The notes beneath the pieces are model-generated. The model saw only the letters and a list, made by a program, of their open reading frames with translations. It was not told the DNA's origin and did not search any database. Below, in pieces: positions 8,147 to 15,984 of a DNA stretch of 64,000 bases. Each line of letters opens with the position of its first letter. Within the stretch, counting starts at the first letter, position 1. The stretch is taken from the NCBI GenBank assembly GCA_963696075.1, contig CAVOJD010000015.1, forward strand, positions 186,001 to 250,000. The letters run 5' to 3'. Origin of the DNA: CAJQQK01 sp963696075 (GTDB lineage: Bacteria > Pseudomonadota > Alphaproteobacteria > Rhizobiales > Hyphomicrobiaceae). The translations under genes were made by a program, and so were the position numbers.

Positions 8147-8443
8147 ATGCGGAAAATACTGACGGGCGCGGTTGTGATCGCGGTGATGGGGCTGGGGTTT
8201 CAGACGGCGGCGGAGGCGAAATGCCTCAAGAAGGCTGCGATGGCCACGGCTGGCAGCGAGAAGTCGGCGAAATGGTACGTTCTCGAGACCATGGTTCAGT
8301 CGGTTAGTTGGGGGCTTTGGCCGAGTTTTCTTGCGGATGGGTCGACGCCGGGCTGGAAGATCTCGCGGCAAAGCTATCGCTGCCAGCCCGCGGGCGGCAT
8401 GGTGACGTGCCGGGGACAGGCGACGTTCTGTCCGACGCGGTAG
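8147..8443 (+). CDS. Small secreted protein of unknown function
   Basis: 98-aa protein with an N-terminal signal peptide (MRKILTGAVVIAVMG..., cleavage probably after AAEA). The mature part is about 75 residues with four Cys (AKCLKK, YRCQP, VTCRG, TFCPT) and several Trp, consistent with a small disulfide-bonded periplasmic or extracellular domain. It follows prpE after 105 bases on the same strand but a role with prpE is not evident. No family recognised; the coding call rests on the signal peptide and the Cys pattern. Confidence 0.65.
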   Translation: MRKILTGAVVIAVMGLGFQTAAEAKCLKKAAMATAGSEKSAKWYVLETMVQSVSWGLWPSFLADGSTPGWKISRQSYRCQPAGGMVTCRGQATFCPTR

Positions 8444-8570
8444 GCCTGACGGGGGCTCGTGGGGGCATTCGTTAAGCTCTGCGGGATGATCTGATTTGGC
8501 GCGGGCTTGGCCTTGGTGGTAAGTGTCGATGAGAGCCCAGCAACGGGCAGTCGGCCAACCGGGGCGGTCC

Positions 8571-9806
8571 ATGCGCATCGATCGTTGTTTCAATATTTCG
8601 GATTTTCGTAAGGCGGCGCAGCAGCGGCTGCCGGCGCCACTGTTCAATTTCATCGACGGGGGCGCGGATGACGAAGTCACGCTGCGCGGTAGCACCTCGA
8701 TCTTCGATGCGTGCCAGCTTGTGCCGACGGCGCTGAGTGATGTCTCGAAGATCGACCTGTCGACGACGGTGTTCGGCAAGAAAATCGACTGGCCGGTGAT
8801 CATGGCGCCGACAGGCACCAACCGGCTGTTTCATCATGACGGTGAGCGGGCGGTGGCCAAGGTTGCCGCCGAGATGGGCACGATCTATTCGCTCTCGACG
8901 ATGTCGACGGTGTCGATCGAGGAGATCGGCGGGCTGACGGCGGGGCCGAAGTGTTTTCAGGTCTATATTCACCGCGACCGGGGGATGACACGCGAGTTTG
9001 TCGAGCGGGTGAAGGCTGCGAAGTATGATGCGCTGTGCCTGACGATCGACACGCTGGTTGCCGGCAACCGGGAGCGCGACAAGCACACCGGCATGGTGGT
9101 GCCGCCGAAACTGACGCTCAAGAGCATGGCGAGTTTCGCGACGCACTGGCGCTGGGCCTACGATTATATCACCCACGATCCGTTCAAGCTGGCCAACATC
9201 ACCGGCTATGAGCCGCTGAGTGACGGGAAGCTCCACACCATCATCGATTACGTCAATTCGCAGTTCGATCCGTCGATCACGTGGGCGGATGCGGAAGCGC
9301 TGATCAAGCAATGGGATGGGCCGTTCGCGTTCAAGGGCATCCTGACGGCTGAGGATGCGAAGCGTGCCGTCGATATCGGGGCGACGGCGATCATGGTGTC
9401 GACGCACGGTGGGCGGCAGCTCGATGGTGTCGCGTCGCCGTTCGAGGTTCTGGGTGAGATCGTGGATGCGGTCGGTGACAAGGCGGACATCATCCTCGAT
9501 GGCGGCGTCAGGCGGGGCAACCATGTCATCAAGGCGCTGGCGATGGGGGCGGATGCGTGCAGCATCGGGCGGGGATATCTCTATCCGCTGGCTGCCGGGG
9601 GTGAGCCTGGGGTGCGCCGGGCGATGACTTTGCTGCGCCAGGAGATCGAGCGTTCGATGGTGCTGCTTGGCGCGTCGCGGGTGGCGGATCTCGACCGGTC
9701 GCGGTTGCGCCGGGCGGGGATCGGCCGGCTGGACCGGGGCGGGGAGGCGCTGCCTCTCGAAGCGGCGGAAAGCGGACAGATGAGCGGGCCGCGGCAGGTC
9801 GCCTGA
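8571..9806 (+). CDS. FMN-dependent alpha-hydroxy-acid oxidase/dehydrogenase (LldD family)
   Basis: 411-aa TIM-barrel flavoprotein oxidising an L-2-hydroxy acid to the 2-oxo acid. Visible: FIDGGADDE near the N-terminus; TIDTLVAGNRERD; the active-site His-Gly-Gly-Arg in STHGGRQLDGV, where most family members have SNHGGRQLD; and the FMN phosphate site DGGVRRGN followed by GADACSIGRG. The ATG at 8571 (MRIDRCFNISDF) fits family starts; in-frame GTG 8523 and ATG 8529 would add up to 16 unlikely residues. An SDR follows after 70 bases. Substrate (lactate or other 2-hydroxy acid) undetermined. Confidence 0.85.
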   Translation: MRIDRCFNISDFRKAAQQRLPAPLFNFIDGGADDEVTLRGSTSIFDACQLVPTALSDVSKIDLSTTVFGKKIDWPVIMAPTGTNRLFHHDGERAVAKVAAEMGTIYSLSTMSTVSIEEIGGLTAGPKCFQVYIHRDRGMTREFVERVKAAKYDALCLTIDTLVAGNRERDKHTGMVVPPKLTLKSMASFATHWRWAYDYITHDPFKLANITGYEPLSDGKLHTIIDYVNSQFDPSITWADAEALIKQWDGPFAFKGILTAEDAKRAVDIGATAIMVSTHGGRQLDGVASPFEVLGEIVDAVGDKADIILDGGVRRGNHVIKALAMGADACSIGRGYLYPLAAGGEPGVRRAMTLLRQEIERSMVLLGASRVADLDRSRLRRAGIGRLDRGGEALPLEAAESGQMSGPRQVA

Positions 9807-9876
9807 GGGGCCGTCGGGCCGTCGTGCGGGACGGTTCATGGCGCGCCGTCAGTGATATTCCCGAAGGAGGACGGTC

Positions 9877-10674
9877 ATGCTTTTAGAGGGAAAGACTGCG
9901 ATCGTGACGGGCGGCGCGCGCGGGATCGGGCGGGCCTGTGCGGAGCGGCTGGCCCGCGAGGGGGCGCAGGTGGTGGTGGCCGATACGCAGGATGGCGCCG
10001 GTGCCAAGGTGGTCGAGCAGCTGACGGGGGAGGGGTTTGCGGCGCGGTATGTCCACGCCAACGTCACAGAGCGGCTTGATATGCGCAACCTCGTGGCGGC
10101 GGCGGTGGAAGCCCATGGCCGGCTTGACGTCATGGTCACGTGTGCGGGGATGTTTGAAGTCACCCCGTTTCTGGAGCTTGATGAAGAGACGTTCGAGACG
10201 GTGATGGGCGTCAACGCGAAGGGGACGTTTCTTGCCGCGCAGTGCGCTGCCCGACAGATGGTGCGCCAGATCGAGGCTGATGACGGGCCGCCGGGCGCGA
10301 TCGTGACGGTGTCGTCGGTCAATGCCTGGTTCGGGATGCCGGAGAGCGTCGCCTATGCGACCTCCAAGGGGGCGGTGATGCAGCTCACGAAATCCATGGC
10401 GATGGCGCTGGCCGATTACGGCATCCGGGTCAACGCGGTCGGGCCGGGGACGATTGAAACGCAGATGAGTGAAGGGCTGAGGACGGATGCCCGGTTGCTC
10501 GAGCGCGTCCTGCAGAGAACGCCGCTGGGGCGGGTCGGCCAGCCTGATGAGATTGCAGCGGTGGTCGCCTGGCTCGCGTCTGATCAGGCGAGCTACGTCA
10601 CGGGCCAGACCATCTATGCCGATGGCGGGCGGATGTCGCTCAATCTGACGCGGGGACACGCGAACGAGGCGTGA
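9877..10674 (+). CDS. SDR family oxidoreductase
   Basis: Classical short-chain dehydrogenase (265 aa). Cofactor loop TGGARGIGRA at about 11-20, NAG-equivalent TCAG near 90, catalytic Ser in VSSVN, YATSK (Tyr-Lys pair) at about 160, and C-terminal YVTGQTIYADGG. A strong site (GAAGGAGG) precedes the ATG. Probably co-transcribed with the upstream 2-hydroxy-acid oxidase; a keto/hydroxy-acid catabolic step is plausible. The cofactor-selecting Asp at the end of beta-2 (VVADTQD) suggests NAD(H). Substrate unknown. Confidence 0.85.
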   Translation: MLLEGKTAIVTGGARGIGRACAERLAREGAQVVVADTQDGAGAKVVEQLTGEGFAARYVHANVTERLDMRNLVAAAVEAHGRLDVMVTCAGMFEVTPFLELDEETFETVMGVNAKGTFLAAQCAARQMVRQIEADDGPPGAIVTVSSVNAWFGMPESVAYATSKGAVMQLTKSMAMALADYGIRVNAVGPGTIETQMSEGLRTDARLLERVLQRTPLGRVGQPDEIAAVVAWLASDQASYVTGQTIYADGGRMSLNLTRGHANEA

Positions 10675-10684
10675 GAGGCGCATT

Positions 10685-10730
10685 GGCCGTGAGCCTGACG
10701 TGCGATGGTGCGCACACAGGCTTCACGGCC
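10685..10730. other. Long stem-loop between convergent genes
   Basis: Inverted repeat of about 13 bp with one bulge, enclosing an inner GTGCG/CGCAC stem, in the gap between the convergent SDR and trcR genes. No T-run on either side. It may act as a bidirectional 3'-end structure. Confidence 0.45.
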
Positions 10731-10769
10731 ATTGGCATCAGGGCAAGCGGCCCGAAGATGGACGGTCGA

Positions 10770-11678
10770 TCAGCTCTTTTGGCTGTCTTCGTCGTCGGTC
10801 TCGGTTTCGTCAGCGTCCACTTCTGCGACGTCTTCCGTGGTGTCGTCGGCTTCAGCCTCTTCGGCTTCTGCTTCGCCGTCATCATCCTCGTCGCTGCTGG
10901 TCGACAACCCTTGAAGTTTGGCGAAGACGCGCGCGGTTTCATCGGCTTCGGCCGCAGCTTCCTCGTCGTCTTGTGGGTTCGCGGGCGGAGCTGCGCCAAA
11001 CACGTTCTCGGCGGTTGGGGCGGCTTCCCGCCGCGCCGGCTGTTCGGAACCGGGCGCTGGTTCGTAGCTCGTTGTTTCCGAGGTCGGCAGCAGGGTCTCG
11101 CCGGCATCGAGCGGGGGCAGGCCGAGGGCTGCGCGTTCCTTGCCGACACGGGTTGCAGCCTTGCCGACTTCAGCGTCGAGGTCGACCTGGGAGCACAGTC
11201 CCAACGTCACGGGGTCCTGCGGCTGGAGGTTGGCGGAGTTCCAGTGCGAGCGGTCGCGGATCTGCTGGATGGTCGGCTTGGTGGTGCCGACGAGGCGCAT
11301 GATCTGGCTGTCTTTCAATTCGGCATGGTTGCGCAGCAGCCAGAGGACGGCGTTGGGCCGGTCCTGGCGGCGCGAGACGGGGGTGTAGCGCGGGCGCTTC
11401 TTCTGCTTGATCTCGGGGATCTTCACTTTCGAGGTTGCCATCCGCAGCCGGTAGTCGGGATCTCCTTCGGCCTTCAGGATTTCCTCGCGCGTCAGCTCGC
11501 CCGCGGTGACGGGGTTCTTGCCGCGGATGCCGGCTGCGACGTCGCCATCGGCAATGCCTTTGATTTCAAGGACGTGCATGCCGCAGAAACCGGCGATCTG
11601 CTCGAACGAGAGAGATGTGTTGTCGACCAGCCAGACGGCGGTCGCTTTAGGCATCAAGGGATGTTGTGGGGGCGACAT
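10770..11678 (-). CDS. trcR: Cell cycle transcriptional regulator TrcR (DUF1013)
   Basis: The N-terminal two thirds match the DUF1013/TrcR family: LMPKATAVWLVDNT at the start, a predicted HTH (SFEQIAGFCGMH), GIADGDVA, and a second HTH-like segment (LKDSQIMRLVGTTKPTIQQI) at about 120. TrcR is reported as an RNA-polymerase-associated cell-cycle regulator in alphaproteobacteria. This copy is long (302 aa): roughly the last 90 residues are a low-complexity acidic Glu/Asp/Ala tail (TSSDEDDDGEAEAEE-type) attached after an Ala/Pro linker. The ATG has GAGGAG eight bases upstream. Confidence 0.88.
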   Translation of the reverse strand: MSPPQHPLMPKATAVWLVDNTSLSFEQIAGFCGMHVLEIKGIADGDVAAGIRGKNPVTAGELTREEILKAEGDPDYRLRMATSKVKIPEIKQKKRPRYTPVSRRQDRPNAVLWLLRNHAELKDSQIMRLVGTTKPTIQQIRDRSHWNSANLQPQDPVTLGLCSQVDLDAEVGKAATRVGKERAALGLPPLDAGETLLPTSETTSYEPAPGSEQPARREAAPTAENVFGAAPPANPQDDEEAAAEADETARVFAKLQGLSTSSDEDDDGEAEAEEAEADDTTEDVAEVDADETETDDEDSQKS

Positions 11679-11901
11679 AAAGGGGCTCCTCGGGGCCCGA
11701 GCGAAAGGCGCCCAGGCCGGGACAGTCGATTAAGAAAATAGGGGTGCGGTTCATATAACGCCGGCAGCGAAAATAGGCAAGGGCGGAGGCGATGAGGGCG
11801 CTTGCGGTCTTGGCGGGTAGGGTTAGCATGCGGCGCGGCGGGCCGGTCTTTTTTGGCGGTTTGCGCCGGATTTCAGTGGGCGAGAACAGTGGAGAGAACC
11901 C

Positions 11902-12681
11902 ATGCACCTCAAGGGACGGACGGCGCTGGTGACAGGCGCGGCACACGGGATCGGGCGGGCCTCGGCGATCGCGCTGGCGGATCAGGGGTGTGACATCGCG
12001 GCGTCCGATATCGACGGGGATGGGCTGGCCGCGCTGGAGCAGGAGATCACGTCCGCGGGGGGGCGGTTCGTTGCGATCAAGGCCGATATGGGTGATCTCG
12101 TCGATATCGACCGGATGGTGAAGACGACGGTCTCGGAGCTGGAGCGGATCGATATCCTGGTGAACAACGCCGGTGTGACGCGGCCGGCGCATATCCTGGA
12201 GCTCGAGGAGGCCGATTGGGATCGGATCATGCGGATCAACGGCAAGGGTGTGTTCTTCGTGATGCAGCGGGTTGCGCGTCAGATGATCGAGCAGGGCGGC
12301 GGGCGGATCATCAACATGGGCTCGATCGCGGGCAAGGGGTTTGCTGGCGCTTCGAACGTGATCTATGCGGGCTCCAAGGGCGCGGTGATCTCGATGACGC
12401 GGATGGCGGCGCTGCAACTTGGCGAGCACAACATTACCGTCAATGCGGTGTGTCCGGGGATTACGGCGACGGCGATCTTCAAGGGGATCGTCGAGCGCAA
12501 GGCGGAAGAGAACAAGATTTCGTATGAGGAAATGTATGAGCGCGCGGTTGCCAACGTGCCGCTGAAGCGGGCCAACGAGCCGGAAGATGTGGCGGCGATG
12601 GTGGTCTATCTGGCCTCAGATGGGGCGCGCAACGTGACCGGGCAGACGATCAACATCGATGGCGGGTTGATCCCGGATTGA
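11902..12681 (+). CDS. SDR family oxidoreductase
   Basis: Classical SDR (259 aa): TGAAHGIGRA (about 11-20), cofactor-binding Asp after beta-2 (AASDIDGDG), LVNNAGV (about 88), MGSIAGK, YAGSK (about 155-159) and NVTGQTINIDGG at the end. GGAGAG site before the ATG. It opens a probable operon with a RidA-family gene (12741) and a TauD/TfdA dioxygenase (13199), all on one strand with short gaps. That suggests a small catabolic unit in which RidA removes reactive enamine/imine intermediates. Substrate unknown. Confidence 0.85.
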   Translation: MHLKGRTALVTGAAHGIGRASAIALADQGCDIAASDIDGDGLAALEQEITSAGGRFVAIKADMGDLVDIDRMVKTTVSELERIDILVNNAGVTRPAHILELEEADWDRIMRINGKGVFFVMQRVARQMIEQGGGRIINMGSIAGKGFAGASNVIYAGSKGAVISMTRMAALQLGEHNITVNAVCPGITATAIFKGIVERKAEENKISYEEMYERAVANVPLKRANEPEDVAAMVVYLASDGARNVTGQTINIDGGLIPD

Positions 12682-12740
12682 GGTGGTCGTGGTCGATTTG
12701 ATTTCGAAAGACATAAGCAACGAGAAGTGAGCGTTTTGTC

Positions 12741-13103
12741 ATGACCGAGATACGTCGTTTTGGGCCGTCACCCTATTCACCGACGCGGGGCCGGACGGTT
12801 GTCTACAATGGGGTTGCGACGACGGTTGCGACCGCGTCGACGAAATCGGCCTCGTTCTATGAGCAGGGGCGGGAGGCGTTGGCTGCGATCGACCGCAACC
12901 TGGCGGAGGCGGGGACGGACAAATCCCGGGTGCTATCGGTGATCGTGTATGTCGCCGACATCAAGGGGAAGGGGGAATTCAACCGGGCCTGGGACGAGTG
13001 GGTGGACCGCGCGAACCTGCCGATGCGGGCGTGTCTCGGGGTTCAGCTTGAGGGGGATGACCTGGTCGAACTGGTCGTGACGGCGGCGGTGGATGGGGAA
13101 TAA
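12741..13103 (+). CDS. RidA family protein
   Basis: 120-aa YjgF/YER057c/UK114 (RidA) homologue. The C-terminal core (SVIVYVADIKGKGEFNRAWDEWV..., then PMRACLGVQL and DLVELVVTAAV) matches the family, including an Arg at the imine-hydrolysis position (PMRAC, where RidA has P-x-R). The usual catalytic Glu near the C-terminus is plausibly in the VDGE tail but is not certain. Members hydrolyse reactive enamines/imines or have divergent roles. Lies between an SDR and a dioxygenase gene, likely in one operon. Confidence 0.8.
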   Translation: MTEIRRFGPSPYSPTRGRTVVYNGVATTVATASTKSASFYEQGREALAAIDRNLAEAGTDKSRVLSVIVYVADIKGKGEFNRAWDEWVDRANLPMRACLGVQLEGDDLVELVVTAAVDGE

Positions 13104-13198
13104 GGCGCTTGATCGGCCGGTTGATTGCGGCGAAGGGGCCGGGCTTCTAATCTTGGCCTCAAAGTTCCTGATGCCAACCAGCAGCGGAGAGTGACGCC

Positions 13199-14053
13199 AT
13201 GGCCATCACCGAAGAGCGCGAGACGATCCGGATCAAGCCGCTGGGTGCGGTGCTTGGCGCGGAGATTACGGGCGTTGATCTCTCGCAACCGGTGGATGCG
13301 GCAACCAAGCAGGCCATCCACGATGCGTTCCTGAAGTACAAGGTGCTTTGTTTTCGCGACCAGAAGCTCAGCCAGGAGCAGCAGGTTGCCTTCTCGGAGA
13401 TGTTTGGCACGCTTGAGCGGCATGCGATTTCGAACCGTAACAACGCGTCGAACCCGCTCGTTCATATCGTCAACAATCTCGGGCCGGACGGGAAGCCATC
13501 GGGCGTCGTCAAGTCGACGATGTGGCACTCGGACAAATCGTTCAGGCCGGAACCGTCGATGGCGACGATCCTGCACGGCGTGACGCTGCCGCCGGACGGC
13601 GGGGATACGTGCTTTGCCGACATGGCGGCGGCCTATGAGGCGCTGCCGGAAGAGACCAAGTTGGAATTGGATGGCGTCAAGGTGGTGCACAGTTGGGAAT
13701 TGTCACGGGAGAACGTGGGCAAGAAGCTGACGCCGGAAGAGATTGCCGATGCGCCGCCGCAGGCCCATCCGCTGGTGCGGGTGCATCCGGAGACGGGCCA
13801 GAAGGCGCTGTTCATGGGGATGCATGCGTCGCATCTCGACGGGCAGCCGATCGAGGAGAGCCGGCAGCGGATTATCGAACTGGAAGAACACGCAACCGAT
13901 GACCGGTTTGTTTATCGCCACAATTGGCGCCAGGGCGACGTGTTGATGTGGGATAACCGCTGCCTGCTGCACCGGGCGGACCCGAATTTCGATGCGGCGC
14001 ATTATCCGCGCGTCCTGCATCGGACGTGCCTCAGAGGCACCGCGACGGGGTAG
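13199..14053 (+). CDS. TauD/TfdA family 2-oxoglutarate-dependent dioxygenase
   Basis: 284-aa Fe(II)/2-oxoglutarate dioxygenase. The iron-binding facial triad is visible: HxD in MWHSDKSF (about 105) and the distal His in LLHRADPNF (about 260); the 2OG-binding Arg is in RVLHRTCLRG close to the C-terminus. The N-terminal AEITGVDLSQP and the GDTCFADMAAAYEAL segment are typical of the TauD/TfdA family. GGAGAG site upstream of the ATG. Such enzymes release sulfite from taurine-like substrates or cleave aryl/alkyl ethers; no sulfonate transporter or other substrate clue is adjacent. Confidence 0.88.
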   Translation: MAITEERETIRIKPLGAVLGAEITGVDLSQPVDAATKQAIHDAFLKYKVLCFRDQKLSQEQQVAFSEMFGTLERHAISNRNNASNPLVHIVNNLGPDGKPSGVVKSTMWHSDKSFRPEPSMATILHGVTLPPDGGDTCFADMAAAYEALPEETKLELDGVKVVHSWELSRENVGKKLTPEEIADAPPQAHPLVRVHPETGQKALFMGMHASHLDGQPIEESRQRIIELEEHATDDRFVYRHNWRQGDVLMWDNRCLLHRADPNFDAAHYPRVLHRTCLRGTATG

Positions 14054-14115
14054 GGGCAGTTCGCTTGGCGAGTGGGCTCAGGGGGCGAACTCTCTTCTTC
14101 TTTTCTGGAACGTGA

Positions 14116-14150
14116 ACGCGCCGTCGTGGGGGAACGACGGCGCGTTTCTT
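14116..14150 (+). terminator. Intrinsic terminator after the dioxygenase gene
   Basis: Perfect 11-bp stem (14116-14126 / 14135-14145), 8-nt loop, then TTTCTT on the plus strand. It ends the SDR-RidA-TauD transcript just before the convergent gene at 14170. Confidence 0.85.
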
Positions 14151-14169
14151 GTGTTCGGGGTTGAGGGGA

Positions 14170-14556
14170 TTACCAGCGGCTGCCGGCAAAGGCGTCGACG
14201 AGGTTGCGGACGGCGCGGCGGACACGGCGCTCTTTCCAATTGCGGCCACGGCGGACGTCACGGTGCTGCCAGCGGCGCGAACGGTAACCACGGAACTCAC
14301 CGCGGTGATCCGAGCGGTAGCCGCGGCCGCCGCGATGGCGGGGTTCGGCGTTGTAGCGGCGATAGAAGGTGTAGCCGCGCTGGCTTGGGGCGTCGCAGTC
14401 GATGCCGCCGCACGAGACGTTGGTTGTCAGGTTGGCACCGGTTGCGATGGCGTCGGGGTTCACGGGGACGAAGGCGTTGGCGGGGGTCGTGTCAGCGGCG
14501 GCGATGCCGAGGGCGAGGAGGGCTGCGGCGGCGGTGGCTTTGAGGAACTTGATCAT
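14170..14556 (-). CDS. Small secreted Arg/Gly/Tyr-rich protein of unknown function
   Basis: 128-aa protein with a signal peptide (MIKFLKATAAAALLALG..., cleavage probably after PANA). One Cys pair (SCGGIDC) and a basic, aromatic Arg/Tyr/Gly-rich C-terminal half (HRGGRGYRSDHRG-type) follow. The ATG at 14554-14556 has a GGGAGA site. No family recognised. It resembles the 5458-5808 gene in general design (signal peptide, basic tail, Cys pair), in its ribosome-binding region, and in sharing an 18-bp palindrome upstream. Confidence 0.7.
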   Translation of the reverse strand: MIKFLKATAAAALLALGIAAADTTPANAFVPVNPDAIATGANLTTNVSCGGIDCDAPSQRGYTFYRRYNAEPRHRGGRGYRSDHRGEFRGYRSRRWQHRDVRRGRNWKERRVRRAVRNLVDAFAGSRW

Positions 14557-14629
14557 GGGTTGGGTCTCCCGGTTGGGCGACCGTTGTGGCCGCCGATGAG
14601 GAGACAATGACAGGGGGGCGGGTGCGGCG

Positions 14630-14647
14630 CTGTTCCGCCGGGAACAG
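14630..14647. promoter_or_regulatory. 18-bp palindrome shared with 5906-5923
   Basis: CTGTTCC-N4-GGAACAG, the exact reverse complement of the element at 5906-5923, about 75-90 bases upstream of the secreted-protein start at 14556. Candidate operator for a common regulator. Confidence 0.55.
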
Positions 14648-14694
14648 GGCCGGTTTTTCCTGCGAAGAAATTTCGAGCAAGGCCAGAGAAGGCG

Positions 14695-15738
14695 CTATGC
14701 GGCGGCCTCGGCGATGACGCGCAGCGTTGCGATATCCTTGATGCCCATCAGCAACGAGCCGATCGAGTTGTCGGCGCTGGCGGCCTTCCAGGCCTGGAGG
14801 CGGTCGCGGATGCGATCAGGCGGGCCGATCAGGGAGGTCTGGTCGACGAGGTCGTCGGGGACGAGGGCGGCTGCCTCCTTGCGGCGGCCGGAGAGGAAGG
14901 CGTCCTGGATCTTGGTTGCCGCTTCCTCGTAACCGAGTAGCTTGGTGTAGTCGTTGTAGAAGTTCTTGTCCCGGGCGCCCATGCCGCCGATGTAGAAGCC
15001 CATCTCGGCCTTGACCTCGTTGCGGGCGGCCTCGACGTCATCGGCCATGCGCACGCGCACGAAGGGGGCGATGTCGAAATCGGCAAGGTCGGTTGATTTG
15101 CCGGCTTTCTTGCGGCCGGCCTCGACGGATTCCCGGACGAGGGCTGCTTTTTCAGGAATCATCCAGATCGGCTGCACGCCGTCGGCGATTTCGCCGGCCG
15201 TCCTCAGGCCCGCAGGCGTGAAGGAGCCGGTGTAGATTTTCAGGTTGTCCGGGTCGGGGTGCATGATGGTCTTGAGGGCCTTGCCAAGGCCGGTAGTGCC
15301 GGGACCGGTGTTGGGGATCTGGTAGAATTCGCCGTGGAATTCGAGGGGCTTTTCGCGGGCGAAGATCTCGCGGACGATGGCGGCATACTCGCGGGTGCGT
15401 TTGAGCGGCTTGCCGAAGACTTCGCCGTGCCAGCCCTCGATGACCTGGGGGCCGGAGGGGCCGATGCCCATCAGGAAGCGGCCGCCGGACATCGACTGGA
15501 GCGACATGGCGGTCATGGCGGCGCAGGCTGGCGTTCTGGCCGACATCTGCATGATGCCGGTGCCGACCTTGAGCCTGGTCGTGCGCGCCAGCACCCAGGC
15601 GGCGGGGGTGACGGCGTCGGAGGCCCAGGATTCACTCGTCCAGGCGCTGTCGTAGCCGAGCTTTTCGGCTTCCAGGATGAGATCCATGTCGGGGCCGCCC
15701 GGCGCGCCCTTATAGCCCAGCAGTATGCCCAGTTTCAT
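14695..15738 (-). CDS. LLM-class (luciferase-like) flavin-dependent oxidoreductase
   Basis: 347-aa luciferase-like TIM-barrel protein: KLGYDSAWTSESWASDA near residue 30, LKVGTGIMQM at about 58, SGGRFLMGIGPSGPQVIEGWHG at about 85-105, and the C-terminal VDQTSLIGPPDRIRDRL that closes the barrel. The family includes FMN-dependent monooxygenases and F420-dependent reductases. Alphaproteobacteria often lack F420, so the flavin version is more likely, but this is inference. AAAGGAA site before the ATG. Stands alone. Confidence 0.85.
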   Translation of the reverse strand: MKLGILLGYKGAPGGPDMDLILEAEKLGYDSAWTSESWASDAVTPAAWVLARTTRLKVGTGIMQMSARTPACAAMTAMSLQSMSGGRFLMGIGPSGPQVIEGWHGEVFGKPLKRTREYAAIVREIFAREKPLEFHGEFYQIPNTGPGTTGLGKALKTIMHPDPDNLKIYTGSFTPAGLRTAGEIADGVQPIWMIPEKAALVRESVEAGRKKAGKSTDLADFDIAPFVRVRMADDVEAARNEVKAEMGFYIGGMGARDKNFYNDYTKLLGYEEAATKIQDAFLSGRRKEAAALVPDDLVDQTSLIGPPDRIRDRLQAWKAASADNSIGSLLMGIKDIATLRVIAEAAA

Positions 15739-15819
15739 GGTCGAGTTCCTTTGTTGCGGCTATGATTTGGACTGAGATTACCCGGAGGAGGCGGCGGGGC
15801 AAAACAGGGATGTGGTACT

Positions 15820-15891
15820 TCGCTGCGCGAGCGGGCCACGGGCCCGCACCCGTTCGGGGGAAGGATCCCCCGAGCCCCTTCATGTTTTAGA
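15820..15891. repeat. Extragenic palindromic repeat, family also at 25652-25721
   Basis: Two imperfect hairpins in tandem (GCGGGCC..GGCCCGC type, then GGGGGA..TCCCCC) and a conserved GTTTNAGAC end. The same plan, with compensating changes in the stems, recurs at 25652-25721, which argues that structure rather than sequence is conserved. It lies in the 246-base spacer before bciA. Confidence 0.6.
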
Positions 15892-15984
15892 CTGGAGGTG
15901 ATGGTTTTCGGGGGCGAGTTGCCAGAGGTGGTGCGTGCGGCACACAATGGCCGGTGTGCAGATACTCCAGCGACCAATCGAGAG

